Positions 7,129 through 15,990 of a DNA stretch of 64,000 bases are shown piece after piece. This DNA comes from Actinoplanes sp. SE50/110 (lineage in GTDB: Bacteria > Actinomycetota > Actinomycetes > Mycobacteriales > Micromonosporaceae). The stretch spans positions 8,054,001 to 8,118,000 of the forward strand of contig NZ_LT827010.1 in the NCBI RefSeq assembly GCF_900119315.1, written 5' to 3'. Within the stretch, counting starts at the first letter, position 1. The number at the start of each line of letters is the position of its first letter. A program made the translations under genes and the position numbers. The notes under the pieces are model-generated. The model saw nothing but the letters and a program-made list of their open reading frames with translations. It searched no databases and was not told where the DNA came from.

Positions 7129-9663
7129 CTACGGAGCGTTACGCACCGCCGCCCCCGCCTCGGCCGGCAGCACCGGGGCCCCCGCGGCATCCGAAGCCGC
7201 GGCCCCCGCACCGACGACTCCCGAGGTGGCCGGGTCGGATGCCGCAGCACCCGGGTCGACGACTCCCGAGGTGGCCGGGTCCGATGCCGCAGCACCCGGG
7301 TCGACGACTCCCGAGGTGCCCGGGTCCGATGCCGCAGCACCCGAAATGTCCGGTGCCGGCTCCGAGGTGGTGGCTGACAGCAGCGCCGCCACCCGCGAGA
7401 CGAACAGGGCCGGATCGTGGGCGGTGCGCAGCGTCGACCGGTCCTGGCGGAGTCGTTCGGCGGCCCGGTCCGGATCCGCCACGATCTGGGTGATGGCCCC
7501 CGCCACCCGGTCCGGGCGGCAGCGGAGCCCGACCGGGCCCGGGACCGTGGTCAGCACCACGCAGCCCATCGCCACGGCGTCCAGCACCGACCGCCGCGAG
7601 CCGACCGAGTCCAGGTAGAAGTCGAGCTGGGCCAGGAAGTCCAGCGACCTGAGGTCCGCGGTGCGGTAGACGAGCCGGCCGGCCGGCTGCCGGGGCAGGT
7701 GGACCCCGTCGGCGACCCGGATCCGGACGTCCATCCCGGTCAGCCGGTCCAGGAGGGCCAGCTGCCGCCGGTCGGTGATCTCGGCGCCGACCACCGGCCG
7801 TGCGGACGGCGACCGCCCCGGCAGGGACTGCGCCACAGCGACCGTGGGGAGGTCGAAATCGGTCAGCGGCAGCCTGGTGAGGGCCGCACGCAGGTCCGGC
7901 CCCTGCGGGCACCACAGCGGTTCGGCGCCGAGGACCGGCACCGGCCGCACCGCCCCGCTCGGCTCCTCGTCGACCAGCACCAGCACCCGGCCCGGACGCA
8001 GTCCACCTCCCGGAACGGTGGGCGACGCGGAGGGTGGGGACGGCGGGGAGAGGAGTTCGGCCGGGGGGAAGCGGAGCAGCTCGGCCTGCCGGATCAGCAG
8101 GAGGCCGCACTCGGCGTCGTCGGTGAGGGCGACCTGGCCGAGCCGCCCGGCGTTGACCCGGTCCTGGATGGTGCGGTGTACCGGGATCCGTTCCCGGGCG
8201 GGCCGCCGCCAGTCCTCCAGGTGCAGGACGGCTACCCGCATCCGGGCGGCGAGCAGGGCGTCGATCTCGGCGAGGGCGGACCGCTGGCTCTCGCCGAGGG
8301 TGCGCCAGTCGGCGGCGACGATCACGTCGTACGCGGCAATCGAAGGGTGAATCCGATCGGAGCGCAACAGGTGGGCGGGCGCCGGGAAGGGTCGGTTCGC
8401 GCCGTCGCGCGGCCGGTGGGCCGGGGTGGCGCCGGCCGCGATCCGGCGGTGCCAGGCGACGTAACCGGAGCGGTAGACGGCGCGGGCCGGGTGGATCCAG
8501 TAGGGCAGGATCTCGGCGCGCGACAGCGAGCCGCCGGAGAGCCGGATCAGCGCGAGGTGGATCGGCAGGTGGCGGACCGCGCGCGGGCCGAACGCGGCGA
8601 CGATCCGCTCGATGTACTCGGAGTCGCCGCCCTTGCGGACCACATCGAGGTAGCCGACCCGGTCCAGGACCGGGGTGCGGCGCAGCAGCAGCGCGGACGG
8701 GTTGAGTTTGCCGCCGCGCCGGCCGAGCCGGGTGACCACGAGGTCGGCGGTGACCCGGCGCCCGTCGGAGGTGCAGGCGACCAGTCGCGGATCGGCCAGC
8801 AGCGGCGTGACCTGCAGCTCCAGGCGGCGCGGGTGGGACCAGTCGTCGGAGTCCTGGAAGGTGACGAAGTCGCCGGTGGCGGCGTCCAGCCCGGCGTTGC
8901 GGGCCACGTAGGTGCCGGCGTTGACGTTCTGCCGCAGCAGCCGCACCCGCGGGTCGAGCGCCACCGCGCGCCGCAGCACGTCGTCGAATCCGGGCCCGGA
9001 GGCGTCGTCGACGAGCAGGATTTCGAGGTTGCGCCAGGACTGCCGGACGATCGACCGGACGGCGGTGAGCAGACCCTCGTCCGGCCGGTACGCGGTGACC
9101 ACCACGCTGATCTTCTCCGGCCGCTCGATCGGCGCCGGCGCGGCCGTGGTCAGCCGGTCGAAGGGCGGCAGGTCGGCCCGGTCGTCCAGGCGGACCGCGG
9201 GCTCCGGCAGCCCCTCGGTGAAGCGCCGCAGCCACCGTCGCACCGACCGGCCGGGATGCCGGAACGGGTTGGCCAGGTCGGTGGCGATCTCCCGGCGCAC
9301 CTGCCGGTCCACCCGCATCCGGGCGGACCCGGCCAGCTGGGCGTAGACGGCGCGCTGCCGGGGTGGCACCGCCCGTGGGCCGAGCAGCTCGAAGAGGGCC
9401 AGCGCGTCGGCCCGGTCGCCGGGCAGCACGTCCTGCAGCGCGATGATCTGCGCGAGCATCGCCAGCCGGGCGGGTTGCACCGCCCAGCCCCGTTCGCGCA
9501 GCCAGTCGCGGCGCCCGGCACGGGCGGCGGCCAGCAGCTGGCTCAACGTGCCGGTGCCGCGCAGCCCGGCATAGGCCAGCTCGTCGCGGAGGCCGACGGC
9601 GCGGTTGCGCACCGCGGCGGCGACCAGCGTCGCCGGTTGTTCGTCCAGCAGTGACCCGATCAT
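7129..9663 (-). CDS. GT2-family glycosyltransferase, paralogue with C-terminal 14-aa repeats
   Basis: This 844-aa protein shares the layout of the gene at 2513-4807: a helical N-terminal region with the shared phrases IALQD and GDRADALALFELL, a GT2 domain (VVVTAYRPDEGLLT, LVDDASGP, FQDSDDWSHP near 269), and a GT-B-like C-terminal module with FLAQLDFYL. In that module the Arg expected after the glycine is Ala (VVGAEITD), so it is probably not a working donor site. The last ~75 residues are low-complexity, built from a repeated AAASDPATSGVVDPG unit (residues ~771-824). It lies 32 bp after glnD and may be read through from the nitrogen operon. Its ATG has no clear Shine-Dalgarno. Confidence 0.85.
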   Translation of the reverse strand: MIGSLLDEQPATLVAAAVRNRAVGLRDELAYAGLRGTGTLSQLLAAARAGRRDWLRERGWAVQPARLAMLAQIIALQDVLPGDRADALALFELLGPRAVPPRQRAVYAQLAGSARMRVDRQVRREIATDLANPFRHPGRSVRRWLRRFTEGLPEPAVRLDDRADLPPFDRLTTAAPAPIERPEKISVVVTAYRPDEGLLTAVRSIVRQSWRNLEILLVDDASGPGFDDVLRRAVALDPRVRLLRQNVNAGTYVARNAGLDAATGDFVTFQDSDDWSHPRRLELQVTPLLADPRLVACTSDGRRVTADLVVTRLGRRGGKLNPSALLLRRTPVLDRVGYLDVVRKGGDSEYIERIVAAFGPRAVRHLPIHLALIRLSGGSLSRAEILPYWIHPARAVYRSGYVAWHRRIAAGATPAHRPRDGANRPFPAPAHLLRSDRIHPSIAAYDVIVAADWRTLGESQRSALAEIDALLAARMRVAVLHLEDWRRPARERIPVHRTIQDRVNAGRLGQVALTDDAECGLLLIRQAELLRFPPAELLSPPSPPSASPTVPGGGLRPGRVLVLVDEEPSGAVRPVPVLGAEPLWCPQGPDLRAALTRLPLTDFDLPTVAVAQSLPGRSPSARPVVGAEITDRRQLALLDRLTGMDVRIRVADGVHLPRQPAGRLVYRTADLRSLDFLAQLDFYLDSVGSRRSVLDAVAMGCVVLTTVPGPVGLRCRPDRVAGAITQIVADPDRAAERLRQDRSTLRTAHDPALFVSRVAALLSATTSEPAPDISGAAASDPGTSGVVDPGAAASDPATSGVVDPGAAASDPATSGVVGAGAAASDAAGAPVLPAEAGAAVRNAP
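7190..7350. repeat. In-frame 42-bp repeats at the 3' end of the 844-aa GT2 gene
   Basis: Roughly three to four copies of a 42-bp unit (landmark gactcccgaggtggccggg at 7217, 7259 and 7301) encode a 14-residue Ala/Ser/Asp/Pro/Gly repeat. The unit is a multiple of three, so copy-number change keeps the frame. The paralogue at 2513-4807 has no such tail. Confidence 0.85.
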
Positions 9664-9695
9664 CGGGTTCTACAACGGTCGTCGCGGCCCGCCGG

Positions 9696-11966
9696 TTACA
9701 CCGCGGTCAGCACGGCGTCGCGCACCCGGTCCCGTTCGCTGTCCGACGACCAGTCGCCGACCAGGTAGAACGCGTCGACCACGTCGCCGCCGAGGGTGGA
9801 GATGCGGGCCGCCCGGATTTCCGCACCGGCCTCGTCCAGCGCCGCGGTCACCCGGTAGAGCAGGCCCGGCGAGTCGGCGGCGCGCAGCTCCAGGACGACC
9901 GCGCCGGTGGCCGCGGCCCGCTGCCAGATCACCTTCGGTTCGGCGGTGCCACCGCGGGCGCTCATCGCCCGGGCCCGCACCCGCTGGGTCACCGAGACGT
10001 CCCCCGACGCGACGCGGCGCAGGTCGGCGGCGAGCGCGACCGGCTCGTACGGCGTCCCGTACCGCGGCTGGGTGAGGAATTCGACGATCGCCCGCCCGTC
10101 CACCGTGCCGGTGTTCGCCGCGACCACGTCCAGCCGGTGCATGGCGAGGCAGGCGGCCACCCCGGCGAGCAGGCCGCGACGGTCGGCCGCGGCCACCGAC
10201 ACCCGGTCGCCGTCCAGGTGCACCACCGGCAGGGTGCCGCTGAGCAGTTCCGGATCGGGTTCCGGCGGCTCCGGCAGGGCGCCGGTGTCCAGCGCGGTGT
10301 GCACCCGGCGGACCAGCTCGGCCATCAGCCGGCCCTTCCAGTCCGACCAGGCGGCCGGGCCGGTGGCCATCGAGTCGGCCCGGGCCAGCGCGTGCAGCAG
10401 GTCCAGGGTGGCCGGGTCGCCGACCTGCTCGGCAACCGTGGAGATGGTCTTCGGGTCGCTCAGGTCGCGGCGGGTGGCGATGTCGGGCAGCAGCAAGTGC
10501 AGCCGGACCATCCGTTCGACGGTGGCCACGTCGGCCGGTGGCAGGCCGATCCGGGTGGCGATGTCCGCGGCGATCGGGGCGCCGACGAGGCTGTGGTCGC
10601 CGGGCAGGCCCTTGCCGACGTCGTGCAGGAAGGCACCGATCAGCAGCAGGTCGGGGCGGTCCACCTCACGGGCGTGCCGGGTCGCCTCGTAAGCGGTCTG
10701 CACCAGGTGCCGGTCCAGGGTGAACCGGTGGATCGGGTGGTGCTGCGGCAGGCTGCGCATCCGGGCCCACTCGGGCAGCCAGGCGTCGATCAGCCCGTAC
10801 CGGTCGCAGGTCTCCCAGGCCGGGAGCAGGCCGGGGCCGGCGCCGAGCAGCGAGACCAGGGCGGCGCGGGCGGCGGCCGGCCACGGGGTGGGCAGCGGCG
10901 GGCAGAACGCGGCCAGCCACTCGCAGGTGGCCCGGGCGATCGGCAATTGCACGGTGGCGGCCGCGGCGGCCACCCGCAGGGACAGGCTGGGGTCGGGGAC
11001 CGGGCCGATCGCGGTGCGGGCCAGCACGAGTTCGCCGTCCTGCTCGACCACGTCCCGGGCGACCGGGCGGCGCGACGGTGCGGACGGGATGCCGCCACGG
11101 CGGCGGGTGCCGCGCAACCGGTCGATCGCCCGCCAGGCGTCGTCGACCGCGTGCGCGACGGTCCGCGCGTCGCCGGAGACGCGGCGCAGCAGGGCGTCCG
11201 GATCCTCGATCTCCAGCAGGCCGGCGACCGCGCCGCGTTCCTGGGCGACCAGCCGGTCGACGCGACGGCCGACGGCCAGGTGCAGGGCGTCCCGGGTGTC
11301 GAGCAGCCGCAGGGTGGCGGCGCGCACCGCGGGACGCATGGTGTCGGCGATCCCGGCCCGGCCGACGCCGCGCAGCAGGGTGACGTCGCGCAGCCCCCCG
11401 GCCGCCTCCTTGAGGTCGCCTTCGAGCAGGAAGGCCAGTTCGCCGTGGCTCGCCCAGCGGGTCTCGGTGAGCTCCTTGAGCTGCGGCATCAGGCGTACGG
11501 CGGTGCGCCGCCACTGGTCGCCGGTGGCCGCGATCAGCTCGGCGGAGAGTGTCTCGTCGCCGGCCACGTGCCGGGCGTCGAGCAGCCCGAGCGCGACCTT
11601 GACGTCGTCGTGGGCGACCGACAGCGCCTCGGGCAGGGTGCGCACCGAGTGGTCGAGGCCGAGCCGGGCGTCCCAGATGGGATACCACAGCGCGGCGGCG
11701 ATCCGGTCGATGCCGGCCACCCCGCGGTGCACCAACACCAGGTCGAGGTCGCTGTACGGCGCGCAGTCGCGCCGACCGAGCCCGCCCACCGCGAGCAGGC
11801 TGACGCCGGGCAGGTGACTGGGGAACAGCTGACGCAGCCAGACGTCGAGAGCCGCGGCGCGCTCGTCGCGTGCCGCGGCCCCGATGTGGTCGCGCAGTTT
11901 GTCGAGCGAGCCACCGGCCGTCGGCCGTGCGGGCGGGGCCGGGGGCTCACTCAACGGGTTGGTCAT
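9696..11966 (-). CDS. glnD: [Protein-PII] uridylyltransferase / uridylyl-removing enzyme
   Basis: GlnD modifies the PII signalling protein according to glutamine status; in actinobacteria it may adenylylate rather than uridylylate. The 756-aa protein shows the nucleotidyltransferase signature VGGLGRRDCAPYSDLDLVLV near 65-85, a central HD hydrolase domain with LIGAFLHDVGKGLPGDHS, and two C-terminal ACT-like regions (one around HLDGDRVSVAAADRRGLLAG, one around VLELRAADSPGLLYRVTAAL). The length is slightly below that of E. coli GlnD, as usual in this phylum. Its start lies 4 bp after the glnK stop, and it is the third gene of the amtB-glnK-glnD operon. In many actinobacteria ffh follows; here a GT2 gene does. 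Confidence 0.95.
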   Translation of the reverse strand: MTNPLSEPPAPPARPTAGGSLDKLRDHIGAAARDERAAALDVWLRQLFPSHLPGVSLLAVGGLGRRDCAPYSDLDLVLVHRGVAGIDRIAAALWYPIWDARLGLDHSVRTLPEALSVAHDDVKVALGLLDARHVAGDETLSAELIAATGDQWRRTAVRLMPQLKELTETRWASHGELAFLLEGDLKEAAGGLRDVTLLRGVGRAGIADTMRPAVRAATLRLLDTRDALHLAVGRRVDRLVAQERGAVAGLLEIEDPDALLRRVSGDARTVAHAVDDAWRAIDRLRGTRRRGGIPSAPSRRPVARDVVEQDGELVLARTAIGPVPDPSLSLRVAAAAATVQLPIARATCEWLAAFCPPLPTPWPAAARAALVSLLGAGPGLLPAWETCDRYGLIDAWLPEWARMRSLPQHHPIHRFTLDRHLVQTAYEATRHAREVDRPDLLLIGAFLHDVGKGLPGDHSLVGAPIAADIATRIGLPPADVATVERMVRLHLLLPDIATRRDLSDPKTISTVAEQVGDPATLDLLHALARADSMATGPAAWSDWKGRLMAELVRRVHTALDTGALPEPPEPDPELLSGTLPVVHLDGDRVSVAAADRRGLLAGVAACLAMHRLDVVAANTGTVDGRAIVEFLTQPRYGTPYEPVALAADLRRVASGDVSVTQRVRARAMSARGGTAEPKVIWQRAAATGAVVLELRAADSPGLLYRVTAALDEAGAEIRAARISTLGGDVVDAFYLVGDWSSDSERDRVRDAVLTAV

Positions 11967-11970
11967 GGGA

Positions 11971-12309
11971 TCAGAGGGCGTCGAGGCCGCGCTCGCCGGT
12001 GCGGACCCGGATGACGTCGTCGACTGTCGTCACCCAGACCTTGCCGTCGCCGATCTTGCCGGTCCGGGAGGCGGTCACCACCGCGTCGACGATCTTCTCC
12101 ACGTCGATCTCGTCGGTGATCACCTCCACCTTGATCTTGGGGAGGAACTCGACGGTGTACTCGGCGCCCCGGTACACCTCGGTGTGGCCCTTCTGCCGGC
12201 CGTATCCCTGCACCTCGCTCACGGTCAGCCCGGCGACGCCCAGGGCGTGCAGAGCCTCCTTCACCGCGTCGAGCTGGTACGGCTTGATGACCGCGGTCAC
12301 CAGCTTCAT
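11971..12309 (-). CDS. glnK: PII nitrogen regulatory protein
   Basis: This 112-aa PII protein integrates 2-oxoglutarate, ATP/ADP and glutamine signals and controls AmtB and other targets. It begins MKLVTAVIKPYQLDAVKEAL, has the T-loop with the modifiable Tyr at position 51 (EVYRGAEYTVEF), and the C-terminal TGKIGDGKVWV signature. The start at 12309 is chosen over the ATG at 12336 because it matches the family N-terminus and follows GGAAGGA at good spacing. It sits 35 bp after amtB and 4 bp before glnD. The name glnK is preferred over glnB because of the amtB linkage. Confidence 0.97.
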   Translation of the reverse strand: MKLVTAVIKPYQLDAVKEALHALGVAGLTVSEVQGYGRQKGHTEVYRGAEYTVEFLPKIKVEVITDEIDVEKIVDAVVTASRTGKIGDGKVWVTTVDDVIRVRTGERGLDAL

Positions 12310-12344
12310 GCTCAGTCCTTCCACTTCAGCAGCCATGAGTGAGA

Positions 12345-13709
12345 TTAACCGGCGACCTTCTGGCTGGTGTCAGCCTTCCCGTCGGCGTCGACCGTCCTGG
12401 CCGCCCCGAGGCCCGCCAGGGCGAAGGCGCTGCCGCCACCGGACCCGGCGGCCGGGGTGAAGTCGTACGCGCTCTCGCCGTGGTCGGCGATGTCGATGCC
12501 GCCGATCTCCGCCTCGGTGCTGACCCGCAGCAGCTTGATCGCCTTCAGGACGTAGGCGATCAGGGCCGCCACGACCAGGGAGAACACGGTGACCGCGGCG
12601 CTGCCGACGAACTGCCGGCCGAGCTGGGTGAAGCCGCCGCCGTAGAAGAGGCCGTCCTTGGCGCCGAGCGCGCTGGAGATCGCGCTGTTGGCCTTGTTGG
12701 TGGCGAACAGGCCGATGGAGAGCGAGCCGATCCAGCCACCGACGAAGTGGACGCCGACCACGTCGAGCGAGTCGTCGTAGCCGAAGCGGTACTTCAGGCC
12801 GACGGCCAGGGCGCAGACCGCACCGGCGACCAGGCCGAGCAGCACGGCCGGCAGCGGGGCGATGAAGCCACAGGCCGGGGTGATCGCGACCAGGCCGGCG
12901 ACGGCGCCGGAGGACGCGCCGACCAGGGTCGGCTTCTTGTCCCGGATCCACTCGACGGCGACCCAGCCGACCAGCGCGGCGGCGGTGGCGAGCTGCGTGT
13001 TGACGAACGCGACACCGGTGACGCTGTCGACGGTCAGCTCGGAGCCGGCGTTGAAGCCGAACCAGCCGAACCAGAGCAGGCCGGCACCGAGGGCGACGAA
13101 CGGGACGTTGTGCGGGCGCATGTTGTCCCGCGGCCAGCCGACCCGCTTGCCGAGGACCAGGATCACACCGAGCGCCGCGGCGCCGGCGTTGATGTGCACC
13201 GCGGTACCACCGGCGAAGTCGAGGGCGTGCAGTTTCGCCCCGATCCAGCCACCGCCCCAGACCCAGTGGGCCACCGGGACGTAGACGACGGTGAACCAGC
13301 CGATGGCGAAGAGCACCCAGCCGCCGAACTTCAGGCGATCCGAGAGGGAGCCGCTGATCAGGGCGACCGTGATGATGGCGAACATCATCTGGAAGGCCAT
13401 GAAGACGTAGACCGGGATCTTCGTGGTGCCCCAGAGGTCACCGGCCCAGCTGATGTCGGTGCCGCCGTACTGGGTGAGGTTGCCGATGATGTTGTTCAGG
13501 CGGGCGTTGCCGCTGGCGCCGAACGAGAGGCTGAAGCCGTAGAGCGCCCACAGAATCGAGACGATCCCGATGCTGGAGAAGCTCATCATCATCATGTTCA
13601 GGGTGCCCTTGGACCGGTTGAGGCCACCGTAGAAGAGCGCCAGGCCGGGGGTCATGAGCAAAACGAGTGCAGACGACAGGAGCAACCACGCGGTATTACC
13701 GGTGTCCAT
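12345..13709 (-). CDS. amtB: Ammonium transporter AmtB
   Basis: This 454-aa integral membrane protein moves ammonium/ammonia across the cytoplasmic membrane. It begins MDTGNTAWLLLSSALVLLMT and continues PGLALFYGGLNRSKGTLN, an Amt hallmark. The twin pore histidines are present in GGTAVHINAGAAAL and VVGVHFVGGWIGS. Eleven transmembrane helices are expected, and the final ~50 residues form a cytoplasmic tail. The ATG at 13709 follows GAGGAGG; the ATG at 13748 has no family match upstream. It is the first gene of the amtB-glnK-glnD operon and has GlnR-type boxes about 120-160 bp upstream. Confidence 0.97.
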   Translation of the reverse strand: MDTGNTAWLLLSSALVLLMTPGLALFYGGLNRSKGTLNMMMMSFSSIGIVSILWALYGFSLSFGASGNARLNNIIGNLTQYGGTDISWAGDLWGTTKIPVYVFMAFQMMFAIITVALISGSLSDRLKFGGWVLFAIGWFTVVYVPVAHWVWGGGWIGAKLHALDFAGGTAVHINAGAAALGVILVLGKRVGWPRDNMRPHNVPFVALGAGLLWFGWFGFNAGSELTVDSVTGVAFVNTQLATAAALVGWVAVEWIRDKKPTLVGASSGAVAGLVAITPACGFIAPLPAVLLGLVAGAVCALAVGLKYRFGYDDSLDVVGVHFVGGWIGSLSIGLFATNKANSAISSALGAKDGLFYGGGFTQLGRQFVGSAAVTVFSLVVAALIAYVLKAIKLLRVSTEAEIGGIDIADHGESAYDFTPAAGSGGGSAFALAGLGAARTVDADGKADTSQKVAG

Positions 13710-13830
13710 CGCTCTGCCTCCTCTCGGATCAGGTGTCCTCTCCAACACGCGACCGAGGGGCAGCTTCGCCGTGTCGGCCGGTTCGACGCAGACTGTGTCG
13801 GCTGGCTGTTTCGAGCACGGTCTACGCGCG

Positions 13831-13867
13831 ATTTCCGGCGCGTCACGGGTTGTTTCCGACGTGTGAA
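13831..13867 (-). promoter_or_regulatory. Putative GlnR binding boxes upstream of amtB
   Basis: Read on the minus strand, the segment contains TTCAC-n6-GAAAC, five bases, then GTGAC-n6-GAAAT. This closely matches the tandem GTnAC-n6-GAAAC boxes bound by GlnR in actinobacteria, although the gap between boxes is 5 rather than the usual 6. A weaker GAAAC half-site lies nearer the gene (13808-13812). Nitrogen-limitation activation of amtB-glnK-glnD by GlnR is the established pattern in Streptomyces and Mycobacterium; here it is inferred from the sequence match. Confidence 0.65.
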
Positions 13868-13888
13868 GAAACTCTCACAAGCCGTTGA

Positions 13889-14686
13889 TCACCGGAGGGC
13901 GTACTCCAGGGTGTGCCGTTCGTAATCCAGCAACCGGAGATCCCGCATCGGCCTGCGTAGATGTCCTTTGTGCACGATCCGGACGAAGGCCGGGTCGCCG
14001 GCGGCCGCCATCCGGCGGATTCCCTCGACGTGGTCGACGATCCGTTTCCTTATGGTGCGGACCAGCCGGTGCCGGTCGCGCGGGATCAGCCCGTAGGCGT
14101 CGGCGAACAGCCGCAGGCGGCGCGGCCGGTTCGGCCGTTTCCAGCCCAGCGTGTACGAATCCCGGTCGCTGAACAGCGGGACCCAGGTCCACGCGGCGTA
14201 GGCCACGTCGTAGATCCGGGAGCCGGGCGAGGCCAAGTCGAAGTCGATCAGCGCGAGCGTGCCGTCCGGCCGCCAGACCACGTTATGCGGGGCGGCGTCG
14301 TGGTGACAGATCACCTCGGTGTCCGGCGGCGGCGGGCCGAACGAGCGCCAGACCGCGCCGGGCGGGGGCACGAAGCCGTACTGCGCGTCGTGGAACATCC
14401 GCAGCATGGTGGCGACCGTGACCAGCGCCTCCTCGGTCACCCAGTGCGGGGCCAGCGGATACTCCCCGCACTCGCCGTCGAGGTAGGTGAGCACCTCGCG
14501 GCCCTTCTCGTCCATGCCCAGCGCGCTGGGCGAGCCGGTGAACCCGACCCGCTCCAGATGGTTGAGCAGCGCGTGGACGGCGGGCGTCCACGGTCCGGCG
14601 TTACGCCGGACCGTGTCACCGACCCGGGACACCGTGCTGACGTTGCCACCGTGCAGCGGTATCTCGCGCAGCGGCTCCTGCGTCAC
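13889..14686 (-). CDS. Aminoglycoside phosphotransferase (APH)-family kinase
   Basis: This 265-aa protein has the eukaryotic-like kinase fold signature of the APH family: catalytic loop ICHHDAAPHNVVW near 123-135 (HxDxxxxN) and the metal-binding ALIDFDLAS near 143. The N-terminal lobe is short and a nucleotide-binding lysine is not obvious. Such proteins phosphorylate small molecules (sugars, choline, antibiotics); resistance should not be assumed. It lies upstream of amtB on the same strand with a 179-bp gap holding the GlnR boxes, so it is probably transcribed separately. It is 42 bp downstream of ftsY. Confidence 0.85.
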   Translation of the reverse strand: MTQEPLREIPLHGGNVSTVSRVGDTVRRNAGPWTPAVHALLNHLERVGFTGSPSALGMDEKGREVLTYLDGECGEYPLAPHWVTEEALVTVATMLRMFHDAQYGFVPPPGAVWRSFGPPPPDTEVICHHDAAPHNVVWRPDGTLALIDFDLASPGSRIYDVAYAAWTWVPLFSDRDSYTLGWKRPNRPRRLRLFADAYGLIPRDRHRLVRTIRKRIVDHVEGIRRMAAAGDPAFVRIVHKGHLRRPMRDLRLLDYERHTLEYALR

Positions 14687-14728
14687 CCACGGCCTCCCTG
14701 AGAAATGTCCGGTGAAACAGGACCGAGC

Positions 14729-15877
14729 CTACGCGGTCTCCCCAAGGAGGGCCTCGACGAAGGCCGCGGGTTCGAACGGCGCCAGATCGTCCGGGCCCTC
14801 GCCCAGGCCCACCAGCTTGACCGGAATACCCAGCTTGCGCTGGACCGCGATGACGATTCCGCCCTTCGCGGTGCCGTCCAGCTTGGTCAGCACCACCCCG
14901 GTGACATCCACCACCTCGGTGAACACCCGGGCCTGCTCCAGCCCGTTCTGCCCGGTCGTGGCGTCCAGCACCAGCAGCGTCTCGTCGACCGGACCGTGCT
15001 TCTCCACCACCCGCTTGACCTTGCCGAGCTCGTCCATCAGGCCGACCTTGTTCTGCAGCCGGCCGGCGGTGTCCACCAGCACGGTGTCGATCCCGGTGTC
15101 GATGCCCCGCTTGACCGCGTCGAACGCGACACTGGCCGGGTCGCCGCCCTCCGGCCCGCGGACCGTCTCCGCGCCGACCCGCTCGCCCCAGGTGGCCAGC
15201 TGCTCGGCAGCCGCGGCGCGGAACGTGTCGGCCGCGCCGAACAGCACGGTCCGGCCGTCGGCGATCAGCACCCGGCCGATCTTGCCGCAGGTGGTGGTCT
15301 TGCCGGCGCCGTTGACCCCGACCACCATGACCACCGCGGGGCGGCCGTCGTGCGGGGCGGTCCGCAGGCTGCGGTCCAGATCCGGTTCGAGGGCCGCGAC
15401 CAGCTCCTCGACGAGCTGCTCGCGCACCCCGGCGACGGTCCGGGTGCCGAGGACCCGGACCCGCTCCCTGAGCCGCGCGACGATCACCTGGGTGGCCTCG
15501 ACGCCGACGTCCGCGGTGATCAGGCTGTCCTCGATCTCCTCCCAGTCGTCGTCCTCCAGGTGGTCCCGGGAGAGGACGCTGAGCAGACCCCGGCCCAGGG
15601 CGGTCTGCGAGCGGGCCAGCCGGGCCCGCAGCCGGACCAGACGGCCGGCGGTCGGCTCGGGCGTCTCGACGACCGGCGCCGGCGGCTCCTGAACCACCTC
15701 GACCGGCTCGACCGGCTCGACCGGCTTCTCGATGAGCGGCGGCAGCTCCTGTTCCGCGGGCACCTGCGGAACCGTCGGCGGCGGAAGCTCCTTGCGGCGC
15801 ATCCGGGGCACGACCAGTCCCACCGCGCCCACGACCAGGACGACCAGCAGGATCAATGCGGTGACCACGTATTCCAT
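14729..15877 (-). CDS. ftsY: Signal recognition particle receptor FtsY
   Basis: FtsY docks SRP-ribosome complexes at the membrane; it is a GTPase. This 382-aa version has an N-terminal membrane helix (MEYVVTALILLVVLVVGAVG), an acidic Pro/Glu/Val-rich A region to about 85, then the N and G domains. GTPase motifs are G1 VVGVNGAGKTTTCGKIGR, DTFRAAAAEQL, DTAGRLQNKVGLMDEL, and the specificity motif TKLDGTAKGG. The ATG at 15877, rather than the one at 15964, gives the canonical actinobacterial N-terminus with a transmembrane segment. Upstream sequence contains AGGA at suitable distance. Confidence 0.96.
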   Translation of the reverse strand: MEYVVTALILLVVLVVGAVGLVVPRMRRKELPPPTVPQVPAEQELPPLIEKPVEPVEPVEVVQEPPAPVVETPEPTAGRLVRLRARLARSQTALGRGLLSVLSRDHLEDDDWEEIEDSLITADVGVEATQVIVARLRERVRVLGTRTVAGVREQLVEELVAALEPDLDRSLRTAPHDGRPAVVMVVGVNGAGKTTTCGKIGRVLIADGRTVLFGAADTFRAAAAEQLATWGERVGAETVRGPEGGDPASVAFDAVKRGIDTGIDTVLVDTAGRLQNKVGLMDELGKVKRVVEKHGPVDETLLVLDATTGQNGLEQARVFTEVVDVTGVVLTKLDGTAKGGIVIAVQRKLGIPVKLVGLGEGPDDLAPFEPAAFVEALLGETA

Positions 15878-15990
15878 GCCGAAATCCTGACAGATGCGCC
15901 GCCCGGCCGTGGCGTGGGCCACGTACTGGCGATTCGGGGTGGTCATTGGGAAGGATGTGGGCACCCCCAGACCATTGGAAGGCCGGTGCC

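Noticed and set aside
13889..14686. Aminoglycoside resistance gene
   Set aside because: The APH-like catalytic motifs are present, but many such kinases have metabolic substrates, and the housekeeping context gives no support for resistance.
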